This document shows positions 18,232 through 27,552 of a stretch of DNA of 64,000 nt, piece by piece. The position numbers and the translations under genes are program-made. The stretch comes from DASXKD01 sp963806145 (GTDB taxonomy: Bacteria > Actinomycetota > Actinomycetes > Streptosporangiales > Streptosporangiaceae). The stretch spans positions 62,001 through 126,000 of the forward strand of contig CAWDXD010000048.1 in the NCBI GenBank assembly GCA_963806145.1. The letters are read 5' to 3'. Position 1 is the first letter of the stretch. Each line of letters starts with the position of its first letter. The notes below the pieces were generated by a model, which saw only the letters and a list, made by a program, of their open reading frames with translations, did not search any database and had not been told where the DNA came from.

Positions 18232-18440
18232 TGTCGCTCCTTCCGCCGAAGACGCGTAGCTGGTTCCGCCTTGGACATGACCTCTCCGAGGGAAGGCCTC
18301 CTCAGCGGGGAACCCGGCGGCTCGCATGTGACCCGGAGATACTTCCCATCGAATACGTGCCCCCGACACTCACGGAGCGGCTCCGCGGCGATAGTGCTAC
18401 CGTCCCCGTCCATCTGACAGCGGCCGCTTCCGCGGGGGCA

Positions 18441-19817
18441 TCACCTTTCCGGGGTGAGCTGGGGCCTGCCGCCGATCAGCTCGATCAGCCCGAGAACCAC
18501 CAGCAGAACGACGGCAATCGCGATGACGACCGCCGCGGTCGGCTGGCCCCAGAAGACGAAGACCAGCGCGGCCAGGACCACGGCGCAGATGCGCAGCGCT
18601 TTGCGGTGCGCATAGGTCCACCTCCCCGCCGGGCCGGTGTGCACGCCGGCGCCCTCGCCGGCATGCCGGACCCGGCCCAGCCCGCGGGCGAACGCCCCCC
18701 GGATCCAGACCGCGGTCACCGACGGGCCCGTCAGGAATGCGCCGGCGGCGACTACCAGGCCTGCCACCAGGACCGTGCGCAGTCCGACCTTGATGAACCG
18801 GACGAGCGTGTCGAACAGGGCGGCAGCGGCGTCGGCGGGCAGCACGCTGGCCGGCACGTTGCCCAGGTAGATGCCGCGGAAGATAAACAGCCCGACGCCG
18901 GGCACCAGCATGGAAGCGGCGAGGCCGAGCCCGGCGCCGATCAGGGCGCGGCGGCGGCCGCGGGCGGCGAACACGCCCAGGGCCAGCAGCAGCAGCGTGA
19001 GTATCGGCAGCACGATCTTGAGGTTGTTGATCAGCCGGTAGGCCGATTGCGCCTTGACCAGGTACTTGGCCGAGAACAGGGTCAGCGTCGGGTTGACCGC
19101 CGGGACCTTGCTGACCAGGGTGAAGCCGCGCTTGACCAGGTCTTGTTTGACCACGTCGATGAACGGGCCCAGGCTCACGACGACCTGGTCGTTCCTGACG
19201 CTGACCGAGTTGCCGCCCTGGCCGGAGAGCGCCTTCACCAGCTCCTGATGGACAACGGTGTTGGCCCGGACCCAAGCCTGCGCGAACCGCGGGCCCGTCA
19301 CGATCTTGTGGACCTCACTGTGAACGAACCCGGCGGCCCCGCTGGCGATCGAGGGGGCCACCGACTTGAGCAGCGCTCCGGCTCGGGGCAGCCCGCGGTC
19401 CGAGAGCGCGGCCGCGGCCTGATCGGTGTAACTGGTCACGTTCAGCCGGGCGGTGATCTCGGCGGTGATCCTGTCGGTCAGGGCATTCTGGATCGCCGGA
19501 TTGTGGACCAGCGGCTCCATGGTCGCCACGTAGCGGCCAGTGTTGCTGACCTCGCTGGCCACCCAGACGGCCAGCACCGAGACCGGAGCAAGCAGGCAGC
19601 CGAGCACGATCAGGATCGTGGCCACCAGGGTCCGCCAGCCGAAGCGCCGGCGGCCGGCCGGCCCAGCCCGTTGCCCGGGCAGCCCGTCTCGTTCATCCTT
19701 CTGGCTGAGCGCTGGGTCTGCGGCTGCAGGCCGCGGCTCGCCGCCGGTATCAGACAGGGGCCACCTCCTGCCGGCTTCCCGCGGCAAGCCCACTTGCTGC
19801 CGCTGCCGTCGCGTCAC
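18441..19817 (-). CDS. Large integral membrane protein of unknown function
   Basis: A protein of up to 458 residues with helices near 62-85, 283-302, 307-330, 360-382 and 415-450 and a soluble domain of about 190 residues between the first two (ITAEITARLNV, LVKALSGQGG). This architecture is common in actinobacterial hypothetical proteins; no function is known to me. The frame opens at GTG 19817, but the best ribosome binding site (AGGAGG, complement of 19764-19769) is placed six bases before an in-frame CTG at 19757, making a CTG start giving about 438 residues a real possibility. Confidence 0.8.
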   Translation of the reverse strand: MTRRQRQQVGLPREAGRRWPLSDTGGEPRPAAADPALSQKDERDGLPGQRAGPAGRRRFGWRTLVATILIVLGCLLAPVSVLAVWVASEVSNTGRYVATMEPLVHNPAIQNALTDRITAEITARLNVTSYTDQAAAALSDRGLPRAGALLKSVAPSIASGAAGFVHSEVHKIVTGPRFAQAWVRANTVVHQELVKALSGQGGNSVSVRNDQVVVSLGPFIDVVKQDLVKRGFTLVSKVPAVNPTLTLFSAKYLVKAQSAYRLINNLKIVLPILTLLLLALGVFAARGRRRALIGAGLGLAASMLVPGVGLFIFRGIYLGNVPASVLPADAAAALFDTLVRFIKVGLRTVLVAGLVVAAGAFLTGPSVTAVWIRGAFARGLGRVRHAGEGAGVHTGPAGRWTYAHRKALRICAVVLAALVFVFWGQPTAAVVIAIAVVLLVVLGLIELIGGRPQLTPER

Positions 19818-20244
19818 GACGCTGCCTGGCGCTGCGTCCCACTGTCCCCGGCCGTAGCAGGGCGCGGCTCACCTTCCGTGGGTGAATCCTGGCTTCTTTC
19901 GCTACGAGAGCCGCCGGCCATCGCCGCCCGCGAGTGAACGCAATCCGAGATCAGCGCGCAGGCTAGCGGGTTCTCCGCGAACACGGCCGGCGGGATCACC
20001 CTGAAAGGAGGATGCCGGCGGCCTCCGCCCGGCGCAGATTCGATCGTAGGGAAACGTAGCAACGGCCGGGAAACCGTCCACGCGATCATGGGTTTGGCAG
20101 CCAGCGAACCGCGAAAGTGGTGGTTCGGCCGGTCGGGCGACTGTCAGCCTGCGCGGGTGGTTCTTGCCCGGTACCGGCATCACGGGAGCGGCCCGCGGTG
20201 CGATACCGGCCGTATGACGCCGTTGCATCCCGGAGGGAGTGGTC
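19818..20244. other. About 430 bases without a supported gene
   Basis: This is a divergent promoter region between the membrane protein gene and DUF2252. Short frames exist on both strands but none has a ribosome binding site with protein-like composition. An AAAGGAGGATG at about 20003-20013 looks like a start signal, but the frame ends after 15 codons. Confidence 0.5.
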
Positions 20245-21717
20245 ATGACGGTCACGGCTGGTCGTGCCGCGGCTAGGCGGTCTGGTGTGCGGGCTTCTCG
20301 TCCACGCCAGGCACGCGCCGCGACGGTGGAGCATCTGAGCCGCGCGGACCGGGTGGCCCGGGGCAAGGATGCCAGGGCGGTGGCCCCGCTGGAGTCGCAC
20401 GCGGAATTCCGGCCGGGCCGGTCGCGGGATCCGGTGGGGCTGCTGCTGGGGCAGGCGGCGTCTCGGGTGCCGGAGCTGGTGCCAGTGCGACATGGGCGGA
20501 TGCTGGTGTCGGCGTTCACGTTCTACCGGGGGGCCGCGCTGCCGATGGCAGCGGATCTGGCCACAACTCCCGCGTCGGGGCTGCGGGTGCAGCTGTGCGG
20601 GGACGCGCACCTGTCCAATTTCGGGGCGTTCGCCTCGCCGGAGCGGCGCCTGGTCTTCGACGTCAACGACTTCGACGAGACCCTGCCCGGCCCGTTCGAG
20701 TGGGATGTCAAGCGGCTCGCTGCGAGCTTCTCGGTGGCGGGGCGCGACAACGGGTTCCCCGCCAAAGCTCGCCGCAAGGTCGCCCTCGCGGCGGCCGAGG
20801 GCTACCGCACGGCGATGCGCGCCTTCGCCGGGCAGCCCCTCCTGGATGTCTGGTATGCCCACGCAGACACCGAGGCCGCCCTCGCGGAGGTCAGGTCCCA
20901 GGTCGATCCGAAACGGTTTAAGGCTGCCGAGAAGCTGCTGGCCAAGGCGCACACCCGCGACAGCACCCAGGCGCTGGGCAAGCTGACCACCGTGGTCGAC
21001 GGCCAGCGGCGGATCATCAGCACCCCGCCGACGATCGTCCCCGTCGAAGAGGTCTTCGCCGACGTGCAGGCCGACGCGATTTACAAGCTGATCAACAGCG
21101 TGATCGGCAAATACCGGCGCACCCTGCAATCGGACCGGCGGCACCTGCTCGAGCAGTTCAAGCTGATCCAGGTGGCTCGCAAGGTCGTCGGGGTCGGCAG
21201 CGTCGGCACCCGCGCCTGGATCGTGCTGATGGACGCCCTGGACGGGGTCGAGCCATTGTTCCTGCAAGCCAAGGAGGCCCAGCCGTCGGTGCTGGCGGAC
21301 TACTGCGGTCGCAGCCGGTACACCAACCAGGGCGAGCGGGTCGTCGCCGGGCAGCACCTGCAGCAGGCCCAAAGCGATATCTTCCTCGGCTGGACCCGCG
21401 TCACTAACCCCGCCGACGGGGTGGCCCGCGACTTCTACGTCCGCCAGTTGCGGGACTGGAAATTCTCCATGCCGATCGAGATGATGCTCCCCGCGGGCAT
21501 GACGGCCTACGCCCGGCTGTGCGGGTGGACCCTGGCCCGGGCGCACGCCCGCTCCGGCGACCGCGTCGCCCTGGCCGCCTACCTCGGCGGCTCCGCCAAG
21601 TTCGACCAGGCGATCGCCGACTTCGCCGAAACCTACGCCGACCAGAACGAAGGTGACTACGCCGCGTTCCAGACCGCCGTCAAAGACGGGAAAGCCGAAG
21701 CCACCATGGAAATCTAA
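20245..21717 (+). CDS. DUF2252 family protein
   Basis: A 490-residue protein starting at ATG 20245, with GGAGGGAG upstream (a GTG six bases earlier is less well spaced). Family motifs are clear: LCGDAHLSNFG at 117-127, FDVNDFDE at 138-145, GPFEWDVKRLAAS, and YYVRQLRDWK-like FYVRQLRDWKFS near 405. The DAHLSNFG and NDFDE segments recall the catalytic and metal-binding loops of aminoglycoside-kinase-like folds, so a kinase or phosphotransferase activity is plausible but unproven. It is followed 150 bases later by a GAP-family gene on the same strand. Confidence 0.9.
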   Translation: MTVTAGRAAARRSGVRASRPRQARAATVEHLSRADRVARGKDARAVAPLESHAEFRPGRSRDPVGLLLGQAASRVPELVPVRHGRMLVSAFTFYRGAALPMAADLATTPASGLRVQLCGDAHLSNFGAFASPERRLVFDVNDFDETLPGPFEWDVKRLAASFSVAGRDNGFPAKARRKVALAAAEGYRTAMRAFAGQPLLDVWYAHADTEAALAEVRSQVDPKRFKAAEKLLAKAHTRDSTQALGKLTTVVDGQRRIISTPPTIVPVEEVFADVQADAIYKLINSVIGKYRRTLQSDRRHLLEQFKLIQVARKVVGVGSVGTRAWIVLMDALDGVEPLFLQAKEAQPSVLADYCGRSRYTNQGERVVAGQHLQQAQSDIFLGWTRVTNPADGVARDFYVRQLRDWKFSMPIEMMLPAGMTAYARLCGWTLARAHARSGDRVALAAYLGGSAKFDQAIADFAETYADQNEGDYAAFQTAVKDGKAEATMEI

Positions 21718-21867
21718 GACCGCCCCAGGCCAATTCCTCCGATCTGGGAGCCTGGTGCCCGCGGCGCGGCGCCAGGACCGCTCGGTGAAGCCGGGTCGCC
21801 GCGGAGCCTGCTGACTGTAGCGGCGCAGGCCGACGCCTGACCGCACGCCCGGCTGGGAGGGGTGGAG

Positions 21868-22515
21868 ATGGTACTTGACCTGGTGATCATCGGGCTCGCG
21901 ATCACCCTGGAGCCGCTCACGCTCGTGGCGTTCATCTTGATGCTGGCCGCGCAGAAGGGCACCTGGAAAGGGCTCGCCTTCATACTCGGGTGGCTCGCGT
22001 GCCTGGTCGTGGTGGTCGCGGCCGTGGTCCTGGTGACCGGGGGCAAGCCGCCGCGGCCGAGCACCGCCCCCTCTACTGCCGCCCTGGTGGTCAAGGCAGC
22101 ACTCGGCGCCGTGCTGATCTTTTTCGGGATCCGGCAACAGCGCCGCAGGGGCCGCCCCCGCAAACCGCCCACCTGGATGGCGCGGCTGGACCACCTCTCC
22201 CCCTGGGCGGCCGCAGGGCTCGGTGTCTTCTTGCAGCCCTGGACACTGGTGGCAGCGGGCGCGGCGACGGTCGTGCAGGCCAAGCTCTCCAGCGTGGGGG
22301 ATTACCTGGCGCTGGTGTTTTTCTGCCTGCTGGCCACCTCCAGTTTCCTGGTCATGGAGCTGGACGCGGTCTTCGAGCCCGCGGCCGCCAGCGCCCGGCT
22401 CGGGCAGGTGCGGGCATGGATCGACGGTCACAGGGACCAGGTGATCATCGTCGGCTCGCTGGCGGTGGGCTTCTGGCTGGCCGGCCACAGCATCTTCCTG
22501 ATCGTGACGCAGTAG
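21868..22515 (+). CDS. GAP family membrane protein (SfLAP type)
   Basis: A 215-residue protein from ATG 21868, with GGGAGGGG five bases upstream. Six membrane helices are predicted (about 5-28, 36-58, 72-88, 113-135, 141-160, 190-212), with a basic loop RQQRRRGRPRKPP in the middle. Members of this family (Gap, sulfolipid-addressing protein) help place glycolipids at the mycobacterial surface. A second, distantly related GAP protein is convergent at 22525-23211, ten bases away. Confidence 0.82.
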   Translation: MVLDLVIIGLAITLEPLTLVAFILMLAAQKGTWKGLAFILGWLACLVVVVAAVVLVTGGKPPRPSTAPSTAALVVKAALGAVLIFFGIRQQRRRGRPRKPPTWMARLDHLSPWAAAGLGVFLQPWTLVAAGAATVVQAKLSSVGDYLALVFFCLLATSSFLVMELDAVFEPAAASARLGQVRAWIDGHRDQVIIVGSLAVGFWLAGHSIFLIVTQ

Positions 22516-22524
22516 CGCTCGCGG

Positions 22525-23211
22525 TCAGCTTAGGCGTATCAGGCCGCTGACGGCCAGGTAGGCGCCCAGGATGAGCGCGGTGTAGGCCATCAGCTGCCGG
22601 GCGTGGCCCAGCAGCCAGTCCTGGGCGTGCTTGAGCCGCGCCTTGGTGGTCTCAGGCCACAGTTCCAGGAACACGAACGGGATGATGATCAGCAAGAACT
22701 CGATCAGGACGAACAGGACGACGCCGATGACCTGGTTGGCGGTGGAGGAGTTGCTGGTGACCAGGATGTGCAGCCCGGTGAGGTAGCTGGCGCCGGGGAT
22801 GCCGCACACCGCGCCGATCAGCATGGCCAGCCCGAACCGGGGCTCAGCCAGCACCCGCTGCGCCCAGCCGTCTTTCTTCTCCGGCTTGTCCGGCTGGCCG
22901 GTCCCGGCCGGGACCGGTGCCTTGCGCCGGCCGTGCAGGCGGCCGGTGGCGACCAGGGCGCCGACGGCGAGCAGGAACAGGCCCAGGCCCAGGTCCACGC
23001 CCGCGCCCACCGTTTTCTGGGAGCTAATGGCATCGACGTGGAAGACCAGCACGTCCAGCAGGCCGATCGCCAGGCCCACGGTCAAGCCGCCCAGCAGGAC
23101 GCACAAGAACATCATCCGCGGCCGCCGGTTCTCGATCAGCAGCAAATCGATGGCCAGCAGCTTGGGGTTCAGCGCCGCGAAGAACGCCAGCGCGAAGAAC
23201 TCGGCGTTCAT
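22525..23211 (-). CDS. GAP family membrane protein
   Basis: A 228-residue polytopic protein. The N-terminus begins directly in a helix (FFALAFFAALNPKLLAIDLLL) and the AALNPK motif is typical of the family. A cytoplasmic loop (RLHGRRKAPVPAG, PEKKDG) separates the two three-helix halves. Its ATG overlaps the TGA of the upstream gene (23208-23211), implying translational coupling with the small protein. A role in lipid export or surface localisation is inferred only from the family. Confidence 0.85.
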   Translation of the reverse strand: MNAEFFALAFFAALNPKLLAIDLLLIENRRPRMMFLCVLLGGLTVGLAIGLLDVLVFHVDAISSQKTVGAGVDLGLGLFLLAVGALVATGRLHGRRKAPVPAGTGQPDKPEKKDGWAQRVLAEPRFGLAMLIGAVCGIPGASYLTGLHILVTSNSSTANQVIGVVLFVLIEFLLIIIPFVFLELWPETTKARLKHAQDWLLGHARQLMAYTALILGAYLAVSGLIRLS

Positions 23212-23507
23212 CGCCGGTCAGCCAGCATCGGCCACGTCCCCGGCCGGCGGGTCACCCCGAGTTGCTGGTGCCGCCTGCGGTGTTGCTCGTAGGCTGCGAT
23301 GCCGTCCGCGATCGGGTAGGGCCCGCGGACCCGCTGAAGCCAGGGTGCGACCTCGCGATAATCGAGGTCGGGATCATCGCCGCAGTCGCAGCAGATGAGC
23401 TCGAACACCTCGGTGTAGCCGCCTTCCGCCCGGCCCTCCACTATCCGGGCCGGCTGGCGCCTCAGAACCACCGTCCAGCCGTCCTCGCGCTGATCACGAG
23501 TCGCCAT
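23208..23507 (-). CDS. Conserved hypothetical protein, 99 aa
   Basis: The start at ATG 23507 has an excellent AAAGGAGG. The protein contains a CCDCGDDPDLDYREVAPWLQ segment followed by RGPYPIADGIAAYEQH, a recurrent pattern in small actinobacterial proteins. Two adjacent cysteines plus a third suggest a metal site, but this is a guess. It overlaps the GAP-family gene by four bases and should be translated with it. Confidence 0.75.
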   Translation of the reverse strand: MATRDQREDGWTVVLRRQPARIVEGRAEGGYTEVFELICCDCGDDPDLDYREVAPWLQRVRGPYPIADGIAAYEQHRRRHQQLGVTRRPGTWPMLADRR

Positions 23508-23693
23508 GCCTGCCTCCTTTGCGAAGGCTCCGCTGGACATTTTCCGACGTGCCGCGCGGGCCAGTCGCTAGCCCGCTCGTCCTCAGCCTCCGGGGATGCT
23601 CCGCTGCCGCACCGAACACAATTCCATCTCGGTCCGGGACGAGTTTCGTCCCCCCAAGGGGGTGAAAGAGGATGGTCAGCCCTCTAGGGCGCC

Positions 23694-25106
23694 TCAGGGG
23701 CGGACGAGAGCGGCGAGCAGAGCCTGCAGCTTCAATTGGGTTTCCTCCAGCTCGGCCCTGGGGCGGGATCCGGCCACCACGCCAGCCCCGGCGTACACCG
23801 AGGCATGGTCGCCGTCTACGTCAGCTGACCTGAGCCCGATCGCCCAGCTCCCGTCACCGCGGGAATCCATCCAGCCCACCGGGCCGGCATACTGGCCGCG
23901 GTCAAAGCCCTCGACCTCGCCGATGTAGGCCACCGCCTCGTCGGTGGGCGTGCCACCGACGGCGGGCGTGGGGTGCACCCTCGCCACGAGCTGGAGGGCA
24001 CTGGGCACGCGGAGACCGGGATGCGCCGGCTCGTCCCCGGACGGCACCGGCCGGCTCCCGGCGTGGCCGGGGTCGCCGGAGCTGCTGCCGGGCTCGGCCA
24101 GCCCGCCCGGGATGGCGGACAGCACCCCGGTCAGGCGGGTGGCGAGGTGCGACACGTTGCGCAACTCGAGCACAGTCGGCTTGCCGGGCAGATCCAGGCT
24201 GTCGCAGAGAGGGCCCAGGGCGCGGCGGAGGCCTTCGATGACATAAGCGTGCTCCCTGCGCTCCTTGGGCGAGGCGAGCAGCCCGGCGATGAGCGCCTCG
24301 TCGGTGGCCAGGTCGCCACTGCGGCCGATGGTGCCGGCCAGCGGATGGCTGGCGACATGGGTGCCACGGCGCTCGATCAGCAGCTCGGGGCTGGCGCCGA
24401 GGAAGCCATCGATCCTGAAGACCATGCAGGTCGGGTACAGGGCGAGCAGCCTGGACAGGACATCAGAGGTGACGAACGGGCGATTGGCCGTCACGTCGAC
24501 CTGGCGGGCCAGGACGACCTTGCCCAGCAGTCCGTCGTGGATGCGGGCGACGGCGTCGGCCACGATCCCGCGCCAGGCGTCGTGGTCCATCACCGACGTC
24601 AGGGTGAACTCGCTCGGCGCTGGCCGGGGATCGATGAACCCGCCGAGGGCGTCGGCGGTCATCCTGTCGGCCAGGCGAGCGGCGGACGAGCCGTCGCCAG
24701 GGCCGGCGATGGTGGTGATCCATGCTTCGCCGTCGCGGCGCCCGATCACCGCACGAGGGACGACGAGCGTCCCGGGTGCGTCCCGCACGAACGGCAGCGC
24801 CCCGAGAGCTACGGCACCGGTTCCCGCCCCGGCCACGTGGTCGCTGCGCTGGATGGCGGCCAGACTGCCGGCCACCTCGGCCACCGCGGCGGTGTCGGTG
24901 AGACCGCGGGGAAGCTCGATGCGCAGGGCGACACCGCGCCCGGCCAGCCCGAAGTCCTCGTGCTGCCACAGCACGCCGCTGCTGCCGGCAGCGGCGAGCA
25001 GGTCGACGTCTGCGGCGTCGATACCGGTCCCCTGGCCGGCGAGGCGCGAAGTCGTGGCTGCCAGACGGTCTGCTCCCGGTCTGCCCGTCGGCGGCGGCGA
25101 CGGCAT
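23694..25106 (-). CDS. Isochorismate synthase
   Basis: A 470-residue chorismate-binding enzyme. Signature elements are GKVVLARQVDV (about 193-203), SPELLIERRGTHVASHPLAGTIGR split over 240-263, the RREHAYVIEGLR helix, RVHPTPAVGGTP near 373-384, and GWMDSRGDGSWAIGLRSA. It converts chorismate to isochorismate, feeding menaquinone or a salicylate/2,3-dihydroxybenzoate siderophore; no other gene of either pathway is close. A Gly/Pro/Ser-rich insertion of about 35 residues (GLAEPGSSSGDPGHAG and on) sits just before HPTPAVGG and is not usual. The gene follows a small protein by five bases. Confidence 0.92.
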   Translation of the reverse strand: MPSPPPTGRPGADRLAATTSRLAGQGTGIDAADVDLLAAAGSSGVLWQHEDFGLAGRGVALRIELPRGLTDTAAVAEVAGSLAAIQRSDHVAGAGTGAVALGALPFVRDAPGTLVVPRAVIGRRDGEAWITTIAGPGDGSSAARLADRMTADALGGFIDPRPAPSEFTLTSVMDHDAWRGIVADAVARIHDGLLGKVVLARQVDVTANRPFVTSDVLSRLLALYPTCMVFRIDGFLGASPELLIERRGTHVASHPLAGTIGRSGDLATDEALIAGLLASPKERREHAYVIEGLRRALGPLCDSLDLPGKPTVLELRNVSHLATRLTGVLSAIPGGLAEPGSSSGDPGHAGSRPVPSGDEPAHPGLRVPSALQLVARVHPTPAVGGTPTDEAVAYIGEVEGFDRGQYAGPVGWMDSRGDGSWAIGLRSADVDGDHASVYAGAGVVAGSRPRAELEETQLKLQALLAALVRP

Positions 25107-25111
25107 CTGCC

Positions 25112-25447
25112 TCAGGGGCTCGGCGTTTGCGGATCGATGATGTCGGCTGCCTGCCGCAGCGCTCTGGCTACCCGGTCCCGCAGCCTCACCTTCTGAAGCT
25201 CCTCCACCAGCTCGGCGGCCAGCTCGCGCAACGGCGTGAGGTCAAGCACTCCTGGCTCGCCGTCGGCATTCACCAGCCGCCTAGACCTCGCGGCGTTGGC
25301 CGTGCGGCGCGCCTGATCAGTAATGTGGCCGACGACGGCGTCAGAAAGCCGCGTTCCATCGGCGGGGCTGATGTCGCCGCGGCCCAGGTCAACGTCTGGG
25401 CTGGCAGGCGGCTCGGGGGGGACAGGTGGCGATGGGTCCTCAGGCAC
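25112..25447 (-). CDS. Hypothetical protein upstream of isochorismate synthase
   Basis: A 111-residue protein starting at GTG 25447 with GAGGAG nine bases upstream. The first 25 residues are Pro-rich; the rest is helical, with LTPLRELAAELVEELQKVRLRD and RVARALRQAADIID. It ends five bases before the isochorismate synthase start, so the two are co-transcribed. No family was recognised. Confidence 0.65.
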   Translation of the reverse strand: MPEDPSPPVPPEPPASPDVDLGRGDISPADGTRLSDAVVGHITDQARRTANAARSRRLVNADGEPGVLDLTPLRELAAELVEELQKVRLRDRVARALRQAADIIDPQTPSP

Positions 25448-25726
25448 CGCGATTACTCCTCTTCCGGGTTACTGCGGAACGCGCGGCTACTGGCCTCGCT
25501 GGATACCAGCACTACATCGTTGCTCCTGACCAAGGGCATCACCCCCGATGGGTGAGCCACGCCCGGTCATCATGCGCGGGCCGCGCGGGAAGGCGGCGCG
25601 GTCGGCAAACCCGCCCGCCGCGCGTGTGCTCTTTCGCGTGTGCTCACGTACCCTGGGCATTGAGCCAGGCCGCAAGGTGAACGCCGGCGAGAGCGTCCCC
25701 GCCTGAGTTCCGTTAGGGAGGGGACC

Positions 25727-26149
25727 GTGCCGCTTTCCGAGCATGAGCAGCGCCAACTCGATCAGATCGAGCAGGCGCTGCGCGCCGACGACCCGCGGTT
25801 TGCGCATGCCGTGCAAGCGGCCGACCCACGGGTGCACTACAAGCGCCGGGTCGTTGCGGCGGCGGCCGGGTTCGTGATCGGTGTCGGGCTGCTGCTCGCC
25901 GGGGTCGTGATCAATGTCATCCCGATCGCGGTGGCGGGCTTTGCGGTCATGCTGGCCAGCAGCCTGTGGGCGGTGGACAGCTACCGGCGCATGACCGGCC
26001 ACGCCACCGGGCGCGCCCCCGCAAATGGCCTGCGTCCTGGTAAGAAGCGGCGCGCCGCCAAGAGCCAGCGCTCTGGCAAGCAGGCGGGATCCGGGCTGAT
26101 GGGGCGGCTAGAGGAGCGCTGGCGGCATCGCCAGCAGGGCGGCCGCTAG
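25727..26149 (+). CDS. DUF3040 membrane protein
   Basis: A 140-residue protein from GTG 25727, with AGGGAGGGG upstream. The N-terminal signature PLSEHEQRQLDQIEQAL is diagnostic for DUF3040. Two membrane helices lie near 45-62 and 66-84. The C-terminal 50 residues are strongly basic (GKKRRAAKSQRSGKQ) and may bind RNA, DNA or phospholipid. Function is unknown; the family is actinobacterial. Confidence 0.9.
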   Translation: MPLSEHEQRQLDQIEQALRADDPRFAHAVQAADPRVHYKRRVVAAAAGFVIGVGLLLAGVVINVIPIAVAGFAVMLASSLWAVDSYRRMTGHATGRAPANGLRPGKKRRAAKSQRSGKQAGSGLMGRLEERWRHRQQGGR

Positions 26150-26333
26150 GTCCAGCCAGCGAACCCCGGCGGACCGCTGGTGGCTCCACCGCATCGAAGC
26201 CTCCATGAGCTCCATGTCCGCGGCCGTCACAAGCTCGAAGTCCGCCATGGTGCGCCACTGTGCCAGGACTCCGCAAAGCCGTCGAAACGTTTTCCGGGGC
26301 CGCCGACCGCGGCAGCCACCGCTGGGACGCGGC

Positions 26334-27455
26334 CTATTTGGGCGGTCGCCCGAGTGGTGGGCGAATAGGCGGGATGGCGGTGGTGTGGCGCCGGCGGGGG
26401 CCCGACCACAGCGCTGGCACGGCGTCGACGGCGGCGGCTACCGCATAGGCGGCGTGCTCGTAGTTGACCCGCCAGCCGACGAATTCGGTCCATGCCTCGG
26501 CGGGGTCCCGTTCGATGGGGAAGTCGACCTCGCGCATCCGGCCGATGGCGTCGAGGAACTCCTGGTAGGTCAGGCTGATTCCGCGGTCTGGGTCGGGCTC
26601 GTCGGGCACGTCGATGCCCATCGCCCGCGCGATCTGGTTGAAGCACAGGAATCCGCTGCGCAGGCACAGGCGCGCGGGTACCACCGGCGCGGATTTGGGG
26701 GATAGTGCCAGGAACAGCGCGGCGGAGTCCAGCACGGCGAGCAGCGCGGTCACCCAGGAAGACAGTGGCCTGGGTGAGCGGAACCGCACCAACGGCAGAT
26801 AGGTGGCGTGGCTTTCGGCGACGTCGGCGGCCCAGCGTTCCCACTGCGCGTACAGGCCGGGGAGCGTGTCGATGGTCGAGACGCCCGAACCTAGCGCGTA
26901 GTGGGTGCGCGCCAGCAGCTCCGGTCCCCAGGACGGGACGCCGGCCCGCGCGTTCAGCAGCGCCACCTCGGTTTCCCTGCGGTTGAACGCCTCGTACAGG
27001 GCAGGCAGGTAGGCGATCTGCAGCGTGAGAATCACCAGGCCGGTCACCGCGGCGGCGAACACGATCGCCGAAGGCGCCGCACCGGCCGGTTTGACGAATC
27101 CGAGGGTGAACATCGAAGACCCGGCGGCGGTGAAGGCCGAGGTAACGCCCGCGGCCTCGAACGGCCACAGCAGCAGCGCATACCCGAGGAAGGAGATGCT
27201 CAGCCACGCGGCCAGCTGCCCGAGCAAGATCGCCGCCGCTTGGGCGGCGAGCACCCGGTCACGCCGCTTGTGATCGGCGATCGCGCCGGCCGCCAGCCGG
27301 AATGCCCCGTTCACGATCCGGTCCACCCACCGGGTCAGCCAGCTGCTGACCTGCCGGGGCACGATGACCGTCCCGACGACGCTGGCCCACACCGCGAGCA
27401 CCAGCAGGGCGCCGGCCACCGCGGCCACCGAACGGCCAAAGAGCGGGACCACCAC
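26334..27455 (-). CDS. Integral membrane protein, possibly channel-like
   Basis: Start GTG 27455 is preferred over an upstream TTG because GAGGAG lies six bases before it; 373 residues. Membrane helices are at about 7-27, 71-95, 100-115 (with a pore-loop-like SSMFTLGFV) and 130-152. The cytoplasmic C-terminal half of about 220 residues is helical and ends with a Pro/Arg-rich tail. The helix / re-entrant loop / helix order is reminiscent of two-helix potassium channels, but no TVGYG filter is present, so this is only an analogy. Confidence 0.72.
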   Translation of the reverse strand: MVVPLFGRSVAAVAGALLVLAVWASVVGTVIVPRQVSSWLTRWVDRIVNGAFRLAAGAIADHKRRDRVLAAQAAAILLGQLAAWLSISFLGYALLLWPFEAAGVTSAFTAAGSSMFTLGFVKPAGAAPSAIVFAAAVTGLVILTLQIAYLPALYEAFNRRETEVALLNARAGVPSWGPELLARTHYALGSGVSTIDTLPGLYAQWERWAADVAESHATYLPLVRFRSPRPLSSWVTALLAVLDSAALFLALSPKSAPVVPARLCLRSGFLCFNQIARAMGIDVPDEPDPDRGISLTYQEFLDAIGRMREVDFPIERDPAEAWTEFVGWRVNYEHAAYAVAAAVDAVPALWSGPRRRHTTAIPPIRPPLGRPPK

Positions 27456-27552
27456 CAGATTCTCCTCAACAGTCAAATGGCTATGCCGAATCTACCGAGA
27501 TCCAGTCGGCTGCAGCCGGACTCATGATCCCGCGGGCGCTCAGAGGTGGCTG

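Noticed and set aside
17029..18417. 462-codon open frame on the plus strand inside the sulfatase gene
   Set aside because: Antisense to a sulfatase with intact catalytic motifs; no ribosome binding site and biased composition.
18357..19937. 526-codon open frame on the plus strand
   Set aside because: Antisense to the membrane protein gene at 18441-19817; repetitive Asp/Gly/Gln/Arg composition and no motif.
20086..22488. 800-codon open frame on the minus strand
   Set aside because: It is antisense to DUF2252 and a GAP-family gene, which have clear motifs, starts and ribosome binding sites. The translation is low-complexity and Gly/Arg/Asp/Gln-rich, as expected for a shadow frame in GC-rich DNA.
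26108..26248. 46-codon minus frame reading MADFELVTAADMELME at its start
   Set aside because: Protein-like, but no ribosome binding site and it overlaps the end of DUF3040 in antisense. Worth a homology search, not enough to call.
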